Source: Streptomyces hygroscopicus subsp. hygroscopicus
GTDB taxonomy: Bacteria > Actinomycetota > Actinomycetes > Streptomycetales > Streptomycetaceae
Assembly: GCF_001553455.1 (NCBI RefSeq)
Contig: NZ_BBOX01000295.1
Span: 1-37,613, forward strand
Reading direction: 5' to 3'
Length of the DNA: 37,613 nt
In this document: positions 23,073 to 31,538 of the stretch, in pieces
Layout of the letters: each line of letters opens with the position of its first letter
Position numbering within the stretch: the first letter of the stretch is position 1
Program-made: the position numbers and the translations under genes
The notes under the pieces: generated by a model
What the model was told of the DNA's origin: nothing
Database searches by the model: none
Seen by the model: the letters and a program-made list of their open reading frames with translations, nothing else

Positions 23073-25208
23073 GTGACGTACGACAAGGACACCGTGCGCG
23101 CGGTGCTGGACGCCGCCCGCGCCGAGGGACGCACGGCCCTGACCGCGCCGGAGGGCAAGCGGATCACCGACGCCTATGGCATCCCGACCCCGGCCGAGGG
23201 GCTGGCGGAGTCCGCCGACGACGCGGTGGCGCTCGCCGACCGGATCGGCTTCCCGGTCGTGCTGAAGATCGTGTCCCCGGACATCCTGCACAAGACCGAC
23301 GCGGGCGGGGTCCGGGTCGGGCTGACGTCCTGCGCCGAGGTGCGCGGCGCGTTCACCGCGATCGTCGCGAACGCCCGCGCCCATGACCCGCAGGCCCGGA
23401 TCCAGGGCGTGCAGGTGCAGCAGATGGTCCCGGACGGCGGGCAGGAGGTCATCGTCGGCGCGGTCACCGATCCGACCTTCGGCAAGGTCGTGGCGTTCGG
23501 GCTCGGCGGGGTGCTGGTGGAGGTGCTGAAGGACATCACCTTCCGGCTGGCCCCGGCGAGCCAGGACGAGGCGCTGTCGATGCTGGACGGGATCCGCGCC
23601 GCCGAGGTGCTGCGCGGGGTGCGCGGCGGGGCGGCGGTGGACCGCGGGGCGCTCGCCGATCTGATCGTGCGGGTCTCGCGTCTGGTGGCGGACTTCCCCG
23701 AGATCGCGGAGGTCGATCTCAACCCCGTGTTCGCCACCCCGAGCGGGGTGCTCGCCGCCGATGTGCGGCTGCTGGTCGGCGCCCCTCCCCCGCCGCCGCG
23801 CCGCCGCTACTCGCGCGAGGAGATCCTGGGCTCGATGCGCCGGCTGATGCAGCCGCGCTCGGTGGCGGTGGTGGGCGCCTCCAACGAGCCCGGGAAGATC
23901 GGCAATTCGGTGATGCGCAACCTCATCGACGGCGGCTTCCCCGGGGAGATCCACCCGGTGAACCCCAAGGCCGACGACATCCTGGGCCGCAAGGCGTACA
24001 AGAGCGTAGGGGACGTGCCCGGCGAGGTGGACGTGGCGGTCTTCGCGATCCCCGCGGCGTTCGTGCCCGCCGCGCTGGAGGAGGTCGGCCGCAAGGGCAT
24101 CCCGAACGCCGTGCTGATCCCGTCCGGCTTCGCCGAGACCGGTGAACACGACCTCCAGCGGCGGATCGTGGAGATCGCCGAGGAGCACGGGACGCGGCTG
24201 CTGGGGCCCAATATCTACGGCTACTACTCCACCTGGCAGGACCTGTGCGCCACCTTCTGCACGCCCTACGACGTCAAGGGCCCGGTGGCGCTCACCTCGC
24301 AGTCCGGTGGCATCGGCATGGCGATCCTCGGCTTCGCCCGGACCACGAAGACCGGGGTCTCGGCGATCGTCGGCCTCGGCAACAAGTCGGATGTGGACGA
24401 GGACGACCTGCTCACCTGGTTCGGCGAGGACGACCGCACCCAGTGCATCGCGATGCACCTGGAGGACCTCAAGGACGGCCGGGCCTTCGTGGAGGCGGCG
24501 CGGGCCACGGTGCCCCGGAAGCCGGTGGTGGTGCTCAAGGCGGGCCGTACGGCGGCGGGCGCCAGGGCGGCCGGCTCCCACACCGGCGCGCTGGCCGGGG
24601 ACGACGCGGTCTACGACGACATCCTGCGGCAGGCCGGGGTGATCCGCGCGCCGGGGCTGAACGAGATGCTGGAGTACGCGCGGGCGCTGCCCGTGCTGCC
24701 CACACCCCAGGGTGACAACGTCGTCATCATCACCGGCGCCGGGGGTTCGGGGGTGCTGCTGTCGGACGCCATCGTCGACAACGGGCTGTCGCTGATGGAG
24801 ATCCCGGACGACCTGGACGCCGCCTTCCGCCGCTTCATCCCGCCGTTCGGCGCGGCCGGCAACCCGGTGGACATCACCGGGGGCGAACCCCCGTCCACCT
24901 ACGAGGCGACCATCCGGCTGGGCCTGTCGGACCCCCGGATCCACGCCCTGGTCCTGGGCTACTGGCACACCATCGTCACCCCGCCGATGGTGTTCGCCGA
25001 GCTGACCGCGCGGGTCGTGGCGGAGTTCCGGGAGCGGGGCGTCTCCAAACCGGTGGTGGCCTCGCTCGCGGGTGACACCGAGGTGGAGGAGGCGTGCGCG
25101 TACCTCTTCGAGCGCGGGGTGGCGGCCTATCCGTACACCACCGAGAAGCCGGTGGCCGTCCTGGGCGCCAAGTACCGCTGGGCCAGGTCAGCGGGGCTGC
25201 TCAGCTAG
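23073..25208 (+). CDS. NDP-forming acyl-CoA synthetase (acetate-CoA ligase type, fused alpha/beta)
   Basis: 711 residues from GTG 23073. Domain order is ATP-grasp first (GIPTPAEGL, FPVVLKIVSPDILHKTDAGGVRVGL, LNPVFATP, to about 230), then a CoA-binding Rossmann domain (RSVAVVGASNEPGKIGNSVM) and ligase-CoA domains (TSQSGGIGMAILGF; AGSHTGALAGDD, whose His is the expected phosphohistidine; ITGAGGSGVLLSDA). These enzymes make acyl-CoA from acid, CoA and ATP with release of ADP and phosphate. In an oxc-frc operon the likely role is to charge oxalate or formate with CoA so the frc cycle can start or be topped up (inference). The 2-base gap after frc implies coupled translation. Confidence 0.88.
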   Translation: MTYDKDTVRAVLDAARAEGRTALTAPEGKRITDAYGIPTPAEGLAESADDAVALADRIGFPVVLKIVSPDILHKTDAGGVRVGLTSCAEVRGAFTAIVANARAHDPQARIQGVQVQQMVPDGGQEVIVGAVTDPTFGKVVAFGLGGVLVEVLKDITFRLAPASQDEALSMLDGIRAAEVLRGVRGGAAVDRGALADLIVRVSRLVADFPEIAEVDLNPVFATPSGVLAADVRLLVGAPPPPPRRRYSREEILGSMRRLMQPRSVAVVGASNEPGKIGNSVMRNLIDGGFPGEIHPVNPKADDILGRKAYKSVGDVPGEVDVAVFAIPAAFVPAALEEVGRKGIPNAVLIPSGFAETGEHDLQRRIVEIAEEHGTRLLGPNIYGYYSTWQDLCATFCTPYDVKGPVALTSQSGGIGMAILGFARTTKTGVSAIVGLGNKSDVDEDDLLTWFGEDDRTQCIAMHLEDLKDGRAFVEAARATVPRKPVVVLKAGRTAAGARAAGSHTGALAGDDAVYDDILRQAGVIRAPGLNEMLEYARALPVLPTPQGDNVVIITGAGGSGVLLSDAIVDNGLSLMEIPDDLDAAFRRFIPPFGAAGNPVDITGGEPPSTYEATIRLGLSDPRIHALVLGYWHTIVTPPMVFAELTARVVAEFRERGVSKPVVASLAGDTEVEEACAYLFERGVAAYPYTTEKPVAVLGAKYRWARSAGLLS

Positions 25209-25284
25209 CCACCCGCGTTTCCCGGAGCACGAAGAGTCTGGACACCGGGGCGCTGCCCGGTTCCTTCGAAGCCAAGGGGACGAC

Positions 25285-26676
25285 ATGAGCACAGCAGAAC
25301 GGCCGGAAGGGGTTCTCCCCTACCGGGAAGTGCGGGACAGCAAGGGGCGCATCTATCGCGTCGGCGAGACCGACCGCGACATCCTGGGCCACAGCCGGAA
25401 GCTGATGGTCTACCTGCCGTGGATCGCGATGATGGCCATCAGCGTGTCCGAGTACGCGTACGGCTCGGCGGAGGACACCCTCTCCGACGCGCACGGCTGG
25501 ACCCAGAGCAACACCTTCTGGATCCTCAGCGTCTGGGTGTTCTTCCAGGCGGGTATCGCCTTTCCGGCCGGGTGGCTGCGGGAGAAGGGGTTACTCACCG
25601 CCCGCCGGGCCATGTACCTGGGATCGGGGCTGTGTCTGATCGGCTTCGTGGCCCTCTCCCACCTCGACAACGTTTTCGCGGCGATCGTCGGCTTCGGCGT
25701 CGTCGGCGGGCTCGGCTCCGGACTCGTCTACGCCACCTGCATCAACATGGTGGGCAAGTGGTTCCCGGAGCGGCGCGGGGCCAAGACGGGCTTCGTCAAC
25801 GGCGGTTTCGCCTACGGCGCGCTGCCGTTCATCTTCATCTTCAACTACTGGTTCGACACCGGTGACTACCACGAGGTCCTGGACCTCATCGGGGTCTACG
25901 TCCTGATCGTCGTGGCGGTCTGCGCCTGGTTCTTCAAGGACCCGCCGAAGAACTGGTGGCCCGCCGACATCGACCCGATCGGCTACGCCGGCAACGCCAA
26001 GAGCGCGGCCGTCCTGGCGAAGAACCCGCCGGCGGTACGGCAGTACACGCCCAAGGAGGCCATCAGGACCGGCATGCTGCCCCTGATGTGGGTGTCCCTG
26101 GTGCTCACCGCCGGGGTGTCGATCTTCGGCATCTCCTTCCAGGTCGACTACGCCAAGGACGTGGGGTTCGGCCCGCTGGTCGCGGCCTCGTCCATGGGCA
26201 TCATGTCCGTGATCAACGGTGTCGGACGCGGTGTGGTCGGCTGGCTCTCGGACCTGTGGGGCCGCAAGACCACCCTGGTGTTCGTCATCGTCGTGCTGGG
26301 CCTGGCCCAGTTCGGGGTGATCTGGGCCGGCAACGTCCACAACCAGGTGCTGTTCCTCTTCTTCGCCTTCCTCTCCGGCTTCGGCGGCGGCGCCTTCTAC
26401 CCGATGTTCGCGGCGCTGACCCCGGACTACTTCGGGGAGAACTACAACGCCACCAACTACGGCCTGGTGTACAGCGGAAAGCTGATCAGCGGGCTGTTCG
26501 GCGGCGGCCTCGGCTCGATGGTGGTCGACGCCTGGGGCTACGACGGCGCCTACGCGCTGGCCGGGGGCATCTCGATGGTGGCGGCCGCGGTGGCCCTGCT
26601 GCTGCGGCAGCCGGGCCGGCCACGGACCCGGGGCATCGCCCCGAACCCGCAGCCGGTCAGCCGCGAGGCGGTCTAG
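25285..26676 (+). CDS. MFS transporter, OxlT-like (oxalate/formate antiporter family)
   Basis: 463 residues with about 12 membrane segments after a 40-residue hydrophilic N-terminus. OxlT-family features are WTQSNTFWILSVWVFFQAG early, GGLGSGLVYATCINMVGKWFPERRGAKTG between segments 4 and 5, Arg315 in NGVGRGVVGWLSDLWGRK, and Lys399 in NYGLVYSGKLISG, which sits where the substrate-binding Lys of OxlT lies. It is the last gene of the oxalate operon, 76 bases after the synthetase. AAGGGGA precedes ATG 25285. Oxalate uptake, perhaps in exchange for formate, is the probable role; other dicarboxylates are possible. Confidence 0.87.
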   Translation: MSTAERPEGVLPYREVRDSKGRIYRVGETDRDILGHSRKLMVYLPWIAMMAISVSEYAYGSAEDTLSDAHGWTQSNTFWILSVWVFFQAGIAFPAGWLREKGLLTARRAMYLGSGLCLIGFVALSHLDNVFAAIVGFGVVGGLGSGLVYATCINMVGKWFPERRGAKTGFVNGGFAYGALPFIFIFNYWFDTGDYHEVLDLIGVYVLIVVAVCAWFFKDPPKNWWPADIDPIGYAGNAKSAAVLAKNPPAVRQYTPKEAIRTGMLPLMWVSLVLTAGVSIFGISFQVDYAKDVGFGPLVAASSMGIMSVINGVGRGVVGWLSDLWGRKTTLVFVIVVLGLAQFGVIWAGNVHNQVLFLFFAFLSGFGGGAFYPMFAALTPDYFGENYNATNYGLVYSGKLISGLFGGGLGSMVVDAWGYDGAYALAGGISMVAAAVALLLRQPGRPRTRGIAPNPQPVSREAV

Positions 26677-26740
26677 CGGTGCCGCCGTGGCGGGGCCGCC
26701 CCATGACCACCAGCACCGGAGACCGCCACGGTCCAGCGGT

Positions 26741-26754
26741 CCGGCCGCGGCCGG
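26741..26754. terminator. GC-rich palindrome between convergent operons
   Basis: CCGGCCGCGGCCGG is a perfect palindrome in the 87-base gap between the transporter stop and the stop of the convergent Ebo-type operon; it could serve as a bidirectional terminator. There is no loop or T-tract, so this is weak. Confidence 0.3.
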
Positions 26755-26763
26755 GGCCCTCGC

Positions 26764-27816
26764 TCAGCCCCGTCCGCCGCACCGCAGCGACCGCAGGTAG
26801 CGGGCCGAGCGGCGGGCGGTGGTGAGCGAATCGGCGGGCTGGTCGTGCTCCACCAGCCAGTGGTGGTCACGGCGCCCGCCATGGGTCCGGCCGACCGCGG
26901 TCAGGAAGCCGCGGTAGTCGATGTCACCGTCCCCGACGTCCACCATCTGGTAGCCGTCGGGGGCGGTTTCGTCGTGTTCGCCGTCCTTGACGTGGAAGAG
27001 CGGATAGCGGTGCGGGGCGCGCAGCACGTAGTCCAGCGGCTCGAAGGGCGCCGGGGAGCCGTCGGCCTTCCTGCCGAAGCGGTACTGGGCCACGTACGCC
27101 CAGTAGATGTCCATCTCCAGGTGGACCAGCTCGGGGTCGGTCTCGGCGAGCAGCACGTCGTAGAGCCGGACGTCCGGCCGGTCGGTGGCGAAGGAGAACT
27201 CCTCGGCGTGGTTGTGCTGGTAGAACTTCAGCCCGCGCGCCCTGGCCGCCGCGCCGTAGGTGTTGAACTCCTCCGCGCAGCGCTTCCAGCCGTCGACCGT
27301 GGTGCCGTAGCGCCAGGGCCCGGAGGCGGTGCCCACGTGCGGCAGGCCCAGTTCCTCGGCGTCGTCGAGCACCTGGGTGAGGTTGGTGGCGAAGGTGTAC
27401 GCCTTCGGGTCGTCGGAGTAGTAGCCGACATGGCTGCCGATGCCGCGCAGCCCGTTGTCCCGCATCAGCCGCCTCAGCCGCTTGAGGGTGATGTCGCCCG
27501 TGCCCTGGGTGTATCCGGCGAACTCCACCTGGTCGTAGCCGTACCGGGCCAGCTCCTGGAAGACCCGGGCGAAGCCGAGGGACTGCACCTGGTCGCGGAG
27601 GGTGTAGAGCTGGATGCCCAGATGGCCGCGCGGCACCAGCGGGCCGCCCCGGCCCGTCCGGGCCTCGGTGGCGGTCGGTGACGCCGTGCCGGTCTGGGCC
27701 GCCGCGGCGGTGGCCGTGCCCAGCACGGTGGCGGCCGTGGCACCGGCGGCGACGCCGAGGAATCTGCGGCGGCGGAGGGTCTCGGCGAGTTCGGGGTGGT
27801 CGTGGGCGCTCTTCAC
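26764..27816 (-). CDS. Tat-exported sugar phosphate isomerase/epimerase-like TIM-barrel protein
   Basis: 350 residues from GTG 27816. The N-terminus is a twin-arginine signal (TLRRRRFLGVAAGATAATVL). The mature domain is a xylose-isomerase-like barrel: LGIQLYTLRDQV, YDQVEFAGYTQG, FYQHNHAEEFSF, HLEMDIYWAYVAQY, YPLFHVKDGE and HHWLVEHDQPA, with Glu, His and Asp residues in the usual metal-binding places. It would act outside the cytoplasm, unlike the other two barrel proteins of the operon. Its start overlaps the phosphatase stop by four bases (GTGA). It is the last gene of the operon. GGAGAC precedes the GTG. Confidence 0.87.
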   Translation of the reverse strand: MKSAHDHPELAETLRRRRFLGVAAGATAATVLGTATAAAAQTGTASPTATEARTGRGGPLVPRGHLGIQLYTLRDQVQSLGFARVFQELARYGYDQVEFAGYTQGTGDITLKRLRRLMRDNGLRGIGSHVGYYSDDPKAYTFATNLTQVLDDAEELGLPHVGTASGPWRYGTTVDGWKRCAEEFNTYGAAARARGLKFYQHNHAEEFSFATDRPDVRLYDVLLAETDPELVHLEMDIYWAYVAQYRFGRKADGSPAPFEPLDYVLRAPHRYPLFHVKDGEHDETAPDGYQMVDVGDGDIDYRGFLTAVGRTHGGRRDHHWLVEHDQPADSLTTARRSARYLRSLRCGGRG

Positions 27817-29471
27817 GGGGTGTCTCCTGTGGTTGGGGTCGTCAGGCCGGCCAGGCGCAGCAGCAGGGACTTGACGTCGGTGGCGGCCACCGGGCCGCGC
27901 ACCGCGCCCGGCTGGGAACAGAGGAGGACGGGCCCGTCCTCGGCGCGGTCCGGGAGGCGGCCGTGGCTGCCGCGCACCGGGGACGGGTCGAGCGGGACGA
28001 CCGCCATGCGGTAGCGCATCCCGGTCTTCTTGCGGGCCAGCGCGGTGGCGGCCCGCACCCGCACATAGGGGTCCTTGGGGTCCATGAACAGCTCGGCCGG
28101 GTCGTAGCCGGGCTTGCGGTGGATCTCCACCAGCCGGGCGAAGTCGGGGGCGCGGGCGTCGTCCAGCCAGTAGTAGTACGTGAACCAGGCGTCCGGCGCG
28201 GCGACCGCGACCAGCTCCCCGGCGCGCGGGTGGTCCAGGCCGTGGGCCTTCTTGCCCTCGTCGTCGAGGAGTTCGGCGATCCCGGGCAGTCCGGCCAGGG
28301 CGGTACGGGTGGCGTCCAGGTCCTCGGCCCGCCGCACATACACATGGGCCAGTTGGTGATCGGCGACCGCGAAGGCCCGGGAGGCGCCGGGGTCCAGGTA
28401 CTCCATGCCGTCCTGGGTGTGCACCTCCAGCAGCCCGGCGCGGCGCAGCGCCCGGTTGATGTCCACCGGCCGGGAGACCCGGGTGATGCCGTACTCGGAC
28501 AGCGCGACGACGGTACGGCCGCGGGCGGTGGCGTCGTCGAGCAGCGGGCCGAGGGCGGTGTCCAGCTCGGCGGCGGCGATGTGGGCGCGGGGGTCGTCGG
28601 GGCCGTACCGCTGGAGGTCGTAGTCCAGGTGCGGAAGGTAGGTCAGGATCAGATCGGTGGGGCGGGTCCGCAGGAGGTGGCGGGTGGCGCCGATGATCCA
28701 CTGCGAGGAGACCAGATCGGCGCCCGGCCCCCAGAAGTGGAAGAGCGGGAAGGTGCCGAGCTTTTCGGTGAGCTCGTCGTGCAGCGCGGCGGGCCGGGTG
28801 TAGCAGTCGGGCTCCTTGCGGCCGTCGGCGTAGTAGACGGGGCGCGGGGTGACGGTGATGTCGGTGTCCGAGCCCATCGCGTACCACCAGCAGACATTGG
28901 CCACGGTGTAGTCCGGGTGCACCCGGCGGGCGGCGTCCCACAGCTTGTCGCCGCCTACTAGGCCGTTGTGCTGCCGCCACAGCAGCACCTCGCCCATCTC
29001 GCGGAAGTACCAGCCGTTGCCGACGATGCCGTGCTCGGCGGGGGTGGTGCCGGTGAGGAACGTCGACTGGGCGGCGCAGGTGACGGCGGGCAGCACGGTG
29101 CCCAGCGGAGCGTGGGAGCCGGACCGGGCGAGGGCCGTCAGGCGCGGCATGTGGTCCAGCAGGCGCGGGGTGAGCCCGACGACGTCGAGGACGAGGAGGG
29201 GGATCGGGCGGGTCCTGGCGCGCACGTCGTCGCGGGGGCGCGGGGCGCTGTGGGTGCGCGAGTCGCTGCGGGTGTGCGGGTCGCTGCGGGTGCGCGAGTC
29301 GCTGCGGGGGTTGGTGCTGGTGGTGCGGGGGGTCGTGCTGGTGGTGTCGTTGGCCCTGCTGGGGTCGTTGCCCCTACTGGTGTCGTTGACCCTGCTGGTG
29401 TCGCTCAGGGCGCTGGGGGCGCTCGGGGCGCTGGTGTCGCTCTTGTCGCTCACGTCGCTCACGTCGCTCAT
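27813..29471 (-). CDS. Alkaline phosphatase/nucleotide pyrophosphatase-fold protein (EboF-like)
   Basis: 552 residues. The first 85 are low-complexity (SDVSDVSDKSDTS and on, rich in S, D, T, R) and come from degenerate DNA repeats. The catalytic domain follows: PLLVLDVVGLTPRLL with metal-binding Asp96, nucleophile Thr131 in LPAVTCAAQSTFLTGTTPAE, HGIVGNGWYFREMGE, LPHLDYDLQRYG and VADHQLAHVYV. The usual SDHG metal motif reads SEYG in VVALSEYGITRVSRPVDINR. Phosphodiesterase or phosphatase activity is plausible. ATG 29471 has AAGGAG upstream and overlaps the EboE stop (ATGA). Ebo clusters of other phyla contain a phosphatase-like gene, which supports but does not prove the EboF label. Confidence 0.82.
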   Translation of the reverse strand: MSDVSDVSDKSDTSAPSAPSALSDTSRVNDTSRGNDPSRANDTTSTTPRTTSTNPRSDSRTRSDPHTRSDSRTHSAPRPRDDVRARTRPIPLLVLDVVGLTPRLLDHMPRLTALARSGSHAPLGTVLPAVTCAAQSTFLTGTTPAEHGIVGNGWYFREMGEVLLWRQHNGLVGGDKLWDAARRVHPDYTVANVCWWYAMGSDTDITVTPRPVYYADGRKEPDCYTRPAALHDELTEKLGTFPLFHFWGPGADLVSSQWIIGATRHLLRTRPTDLILTYLPHLDYDLQRYGPDDPRAHIAAAELDTALGPLLDDATARGRTVVALSEYGITRVSRPVDINRALRRAGLLEVHTQDGMEYLDPGASRAFAVADHQLAHVYVRRAEDLDATRTALAGLPGIAELLDDEGKKAHGLDHPRAGELVAVAAPDAWFTYYYWLDDARAPDFARLVEIHRKPGYDPAELFMDPKDPYVRVRAATALARKKTGMRYRMAVVPLDPSPVRGSHGRLPDRAEDGPVLLCSQPGAVRGPVAATDVKSLLLRLAGLTTPTTGDTP

Positions 29472-30646
29472 GGCAGCTCCTTGAGGCCGAGGTCGGTCAG
29501 CAGGTCGCGGGCGAGGGCCAGTTCGGCGGCGATGCCGTCGGCGAGCCGGTCGCGGGTGCGGGGGCGCAGCTCGGGCGGGAGCGCCTGCCAGGTGTAGGTC
29601 TCCACTTCGAGGTGGCGGGTCAGCGGGGCGGGCCCGCCGACCAGACGGGCCAGGGCGTCGGCGAGTACCGGGAGGGTGGAGGTGAGCGGGGGCTCGGGCG
29701 GGGCGTGCAGCGGCACGTGGAAGTGGGACCGCCAGGGCGCGGTGTCGCCGAGCCCGCCCGCGAGCGCCTGGTCGAGGTCGTCGGTGCCGTGCACGGCGCC
29801 CTCGGGGTACCGGGTGCGGGTCTGGTGCAGGAAACGGGGTTCGGCGAAGGCCGCGAGGGCTTCCCGCACATCGGGCCGCGCCGGGTCCTCGGCGTGCAGC
29901 GCGGCGGACAGCTGTGCCTTGACGACGGGTACCCCGGCGGCGGTGAGCGCGTCGACGGCCGTGTGCGGATCCTCGAACTGCGTCGCCAGATGGCAGGTGT
30001 CCAGGCACACCCCGATGCGCTCCAGCGGCGGGCCGCCGGGCCCGGTGAGCGCCTCGATGGCCTGCGCGGTCGTCTCCACGGTGCAGCCCGGCTCGGGCTC
30101 CAGGCCGATGCGGACGGAACGGCCGGTGAGCTCCTGGATGGCGTCGAGCCGCTGGGCGAGGGCGGTGAGGTGGCGGCGGGCGGCGCGGGCGCGGCCCGCG
30201 TCGAAGGGGGTGCGCCAGGCGAGCGGCAGGGTGGACACGGAGCCGTCGGTGATGTCGTCGGGGAGCAGCGCGGCCAGCAGCCGGGCCAGATGGGTGGTGT
30301 GTTCCAGCCGCTCCGGGTCGGTCCAGTCCGGGGTGTAGACGCGGTACTTGACCTCCTGGGCGCCGAACCCCTGGTACGGGAAGCCGTTGAGGGTGACCAC
30401 CTCCAGGCCGCGGGTGTCCAGCGCCGTGCGCAGTCGGCGCAGCTGGGCGGGGTCGGCGCTCAGGGTGCGGGCGGCGTCGCGGGCCAGCCACAGGCCGATG
30501 CCGAGGCGGTCGCGGCCCAGGCGGCGGCGCACCGGTTCGCAGTGCAGCCGGAGCTGCTCCACGACGCCGTCGAGGTCCTCGGCCGGGTGGACGTTGGTGC
30601 AGTAGGCGAGGTGGACGGTGGAACCGTCGGGGTGGCGGAAGCGCAT
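29468..30646 (-). CDS. eboE: EboE-like TIM-barrel protein
   Basis: 392 residues of a xylose-isomerase-like barrel with the features of metabolite-traffic protein EboE: VHLAYCTNVHPAEDLDGVVE at the start, GLEVVTLNGFPYQGFGAQEV, KYRVYTPDWTDPERLEHT, RIGLEPEPGCTVETT, GVCLDTCHLATQFED and HFHVPLHAPPEP, ending with HLEVETYTWQALPPELR. I use ATG 30646 because GGTGAGGA precedes it and homology starts there. It lies 7 bases behind the TatD-type gene and overlaps the phosphatase gene by four. EboE is part of the widespread ebo cluster, linked in cyanobacteria to moving a precursor to the periplasm. Confidence 0.85.
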   Translation of the reverse strand: MRFRHPDGSTVHLAYCTNVHPAEDLDGVVEQLRLHCEPVRRRLGRDRLGIGLWLARDAARTLSADPAQLRRLRTALDTRGLEVVTLNGFPYQGFGAQEVKYRVYTPDWTDPERLEHTTHLARLLAALLPDDITDGSVSTLPLAWRTPFDAGRARAARRHLTALAQRLDAIQELTGRSVRIGLEPEPGCTVETTAQAIEALTGPGGPPLERIGVCLDTCHLATQFEDPHTAVDALTAAGVPVVKAQLSAALHAEDPARPDVREALAAFAEPRFLHQTRTRYPEGAVHGTDDLDQALAGGLGDTAPWRSHFHVPLHAPPEPPLTSTLPVLADALARLVGGPAPLTRHLEVETYTWQALPPELRPRTRDRLADGIAAELALARDLLTDLGLKELP

Positions 30647-30653
30647 GGGGTCC

Positions 30654-31538
30654 TCACCGTCCCGTCGGCGCGGCGGCCGGGGCGCCACCGCGCAGGATCG
30701 AATTGCCCTCGTGGGTGGCGGTGGCCTCGGTCTCCTCGGCGTCGAGGCCGAGGTCCAGGCGGCCACTGAGCCCGTAGAACGCGACCGGGTTGCGCCACAG
30801 CACCTGGTCCACGGCGTCCTCGGAGAAGCCCTCGGCGCGCATCAGATCGCCGACCTTGCGGGTCTTGAGCGGATCGCTCCGCCCCCAGTCGGCGGCGGAG
30901 TTGACCAGCACCCGCTCGGGCCCGTACGCGCGGAGGATCGCGACCATCCGCTCCTCGTCCATCTTGGTGTCCGGATAGACGGAGAAGCCCAGCCAGCAGC
31001 CGCTGTCCCTGGCCTCCTTGACGGTGGTCTCGTTGAGGTGGTCGACCAGGACGCGCTCCGGAGGCAGCGCGGACTCCCGGACGACGTCGAGGGTACGGCG
31101 CAGACCGGCGAGCTTGTCCCGGTGCGGGGTGTGGACGAGGGCGGGCAGGCCGTGGTCGGCGGCGAGCTGGAGCTGGGCGGCGAGGGCGGTGTCCTCGGCC
31201 GGGGTCATCGAGTCGTAGCCGATCTCGCCCACGGCCACGACACCGTCCTTGACGAGATAGCGCGGCAGTTCGTCCAGGACGGGGGTGCAGCGGGGGTCGT
31301 TGGCCTCCTTGGGGTTGAGGGCCAGGGTGCAGTGGTGGGCGATGCCGTGCTGGGCGGCCCGGAAGGGCTCCCAGCCGAGGAGGGAGTCGAAGTAGTCGTA
31401 GAAGCTGGCGGGCGAGGTGCGGGGCTGTCCGAGCCAGAACGACGGCTCGACGACGGCGCGCACCCCCGCGGCGTACATGGCCTCGTAGTCGTCGGTGGTG
31501 CGGGAGGTCATATGGATGTGGGGGTCGAAGATGCGCAT
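30654..31538 (-). CDS. eboB: TatD-family metal-dependent hydrolase (EboB-like)
   Basis: 294 residues of an amidohydrolase/TatD barrel. Metal ligands are visible in order: DPHIHM, VGEIGYD, ALVHTPHRD, VDHLNETT and NSAADWG. The segment VRAVVEPSFWLGQPRTSPAS, then FYDYFDSLLGWEPFRA, is typical of the EboB group rather than TatD nucleases. It sits between eboA and eboE, as expected in an ebo cluster. ATG 31538 overlaps the eboA stop by one base (TGATG). The last 30 residues are Ala/Thr-rich and probably dispensable. The physiological substrate is unknown. Confidence 0.87.
   Translation of the reverse strand: MRIFDPHIHMTSRTTDDYEAMYAAGVRAVVEPSFWLGQPRTSPASFYDYFDSLLGWEPFRAAQHGIAHHCTLALNPKEANDPRCTPVLDELPRYLVKDGVVAVGEIGYDSMTPAEDTALAAQLQLAADHGLPALVHTPHRDKLAGLRRTLDVVRESALPPERVLVDHLNETTVKEARDSGCWLGFSVYPDTKMDEERMVAILRAYGPERVLVNSAADWGRSDPLKTRKVGDLMRAEGFSEDAVDQVLWRNPVAFYGLSGRLDLGLDAEETEATATHEGNSILRGGAPAAAPTGR

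Noticed and set aside
23004..24968. A 654-codon minus-strand open frame across the acyl-CoA synthetase
   Set aside because: Composition (His, Asp, Gln, Val, Gly) is that of antisense high-GC frames, with no motif; the plus-strand gene is clear.
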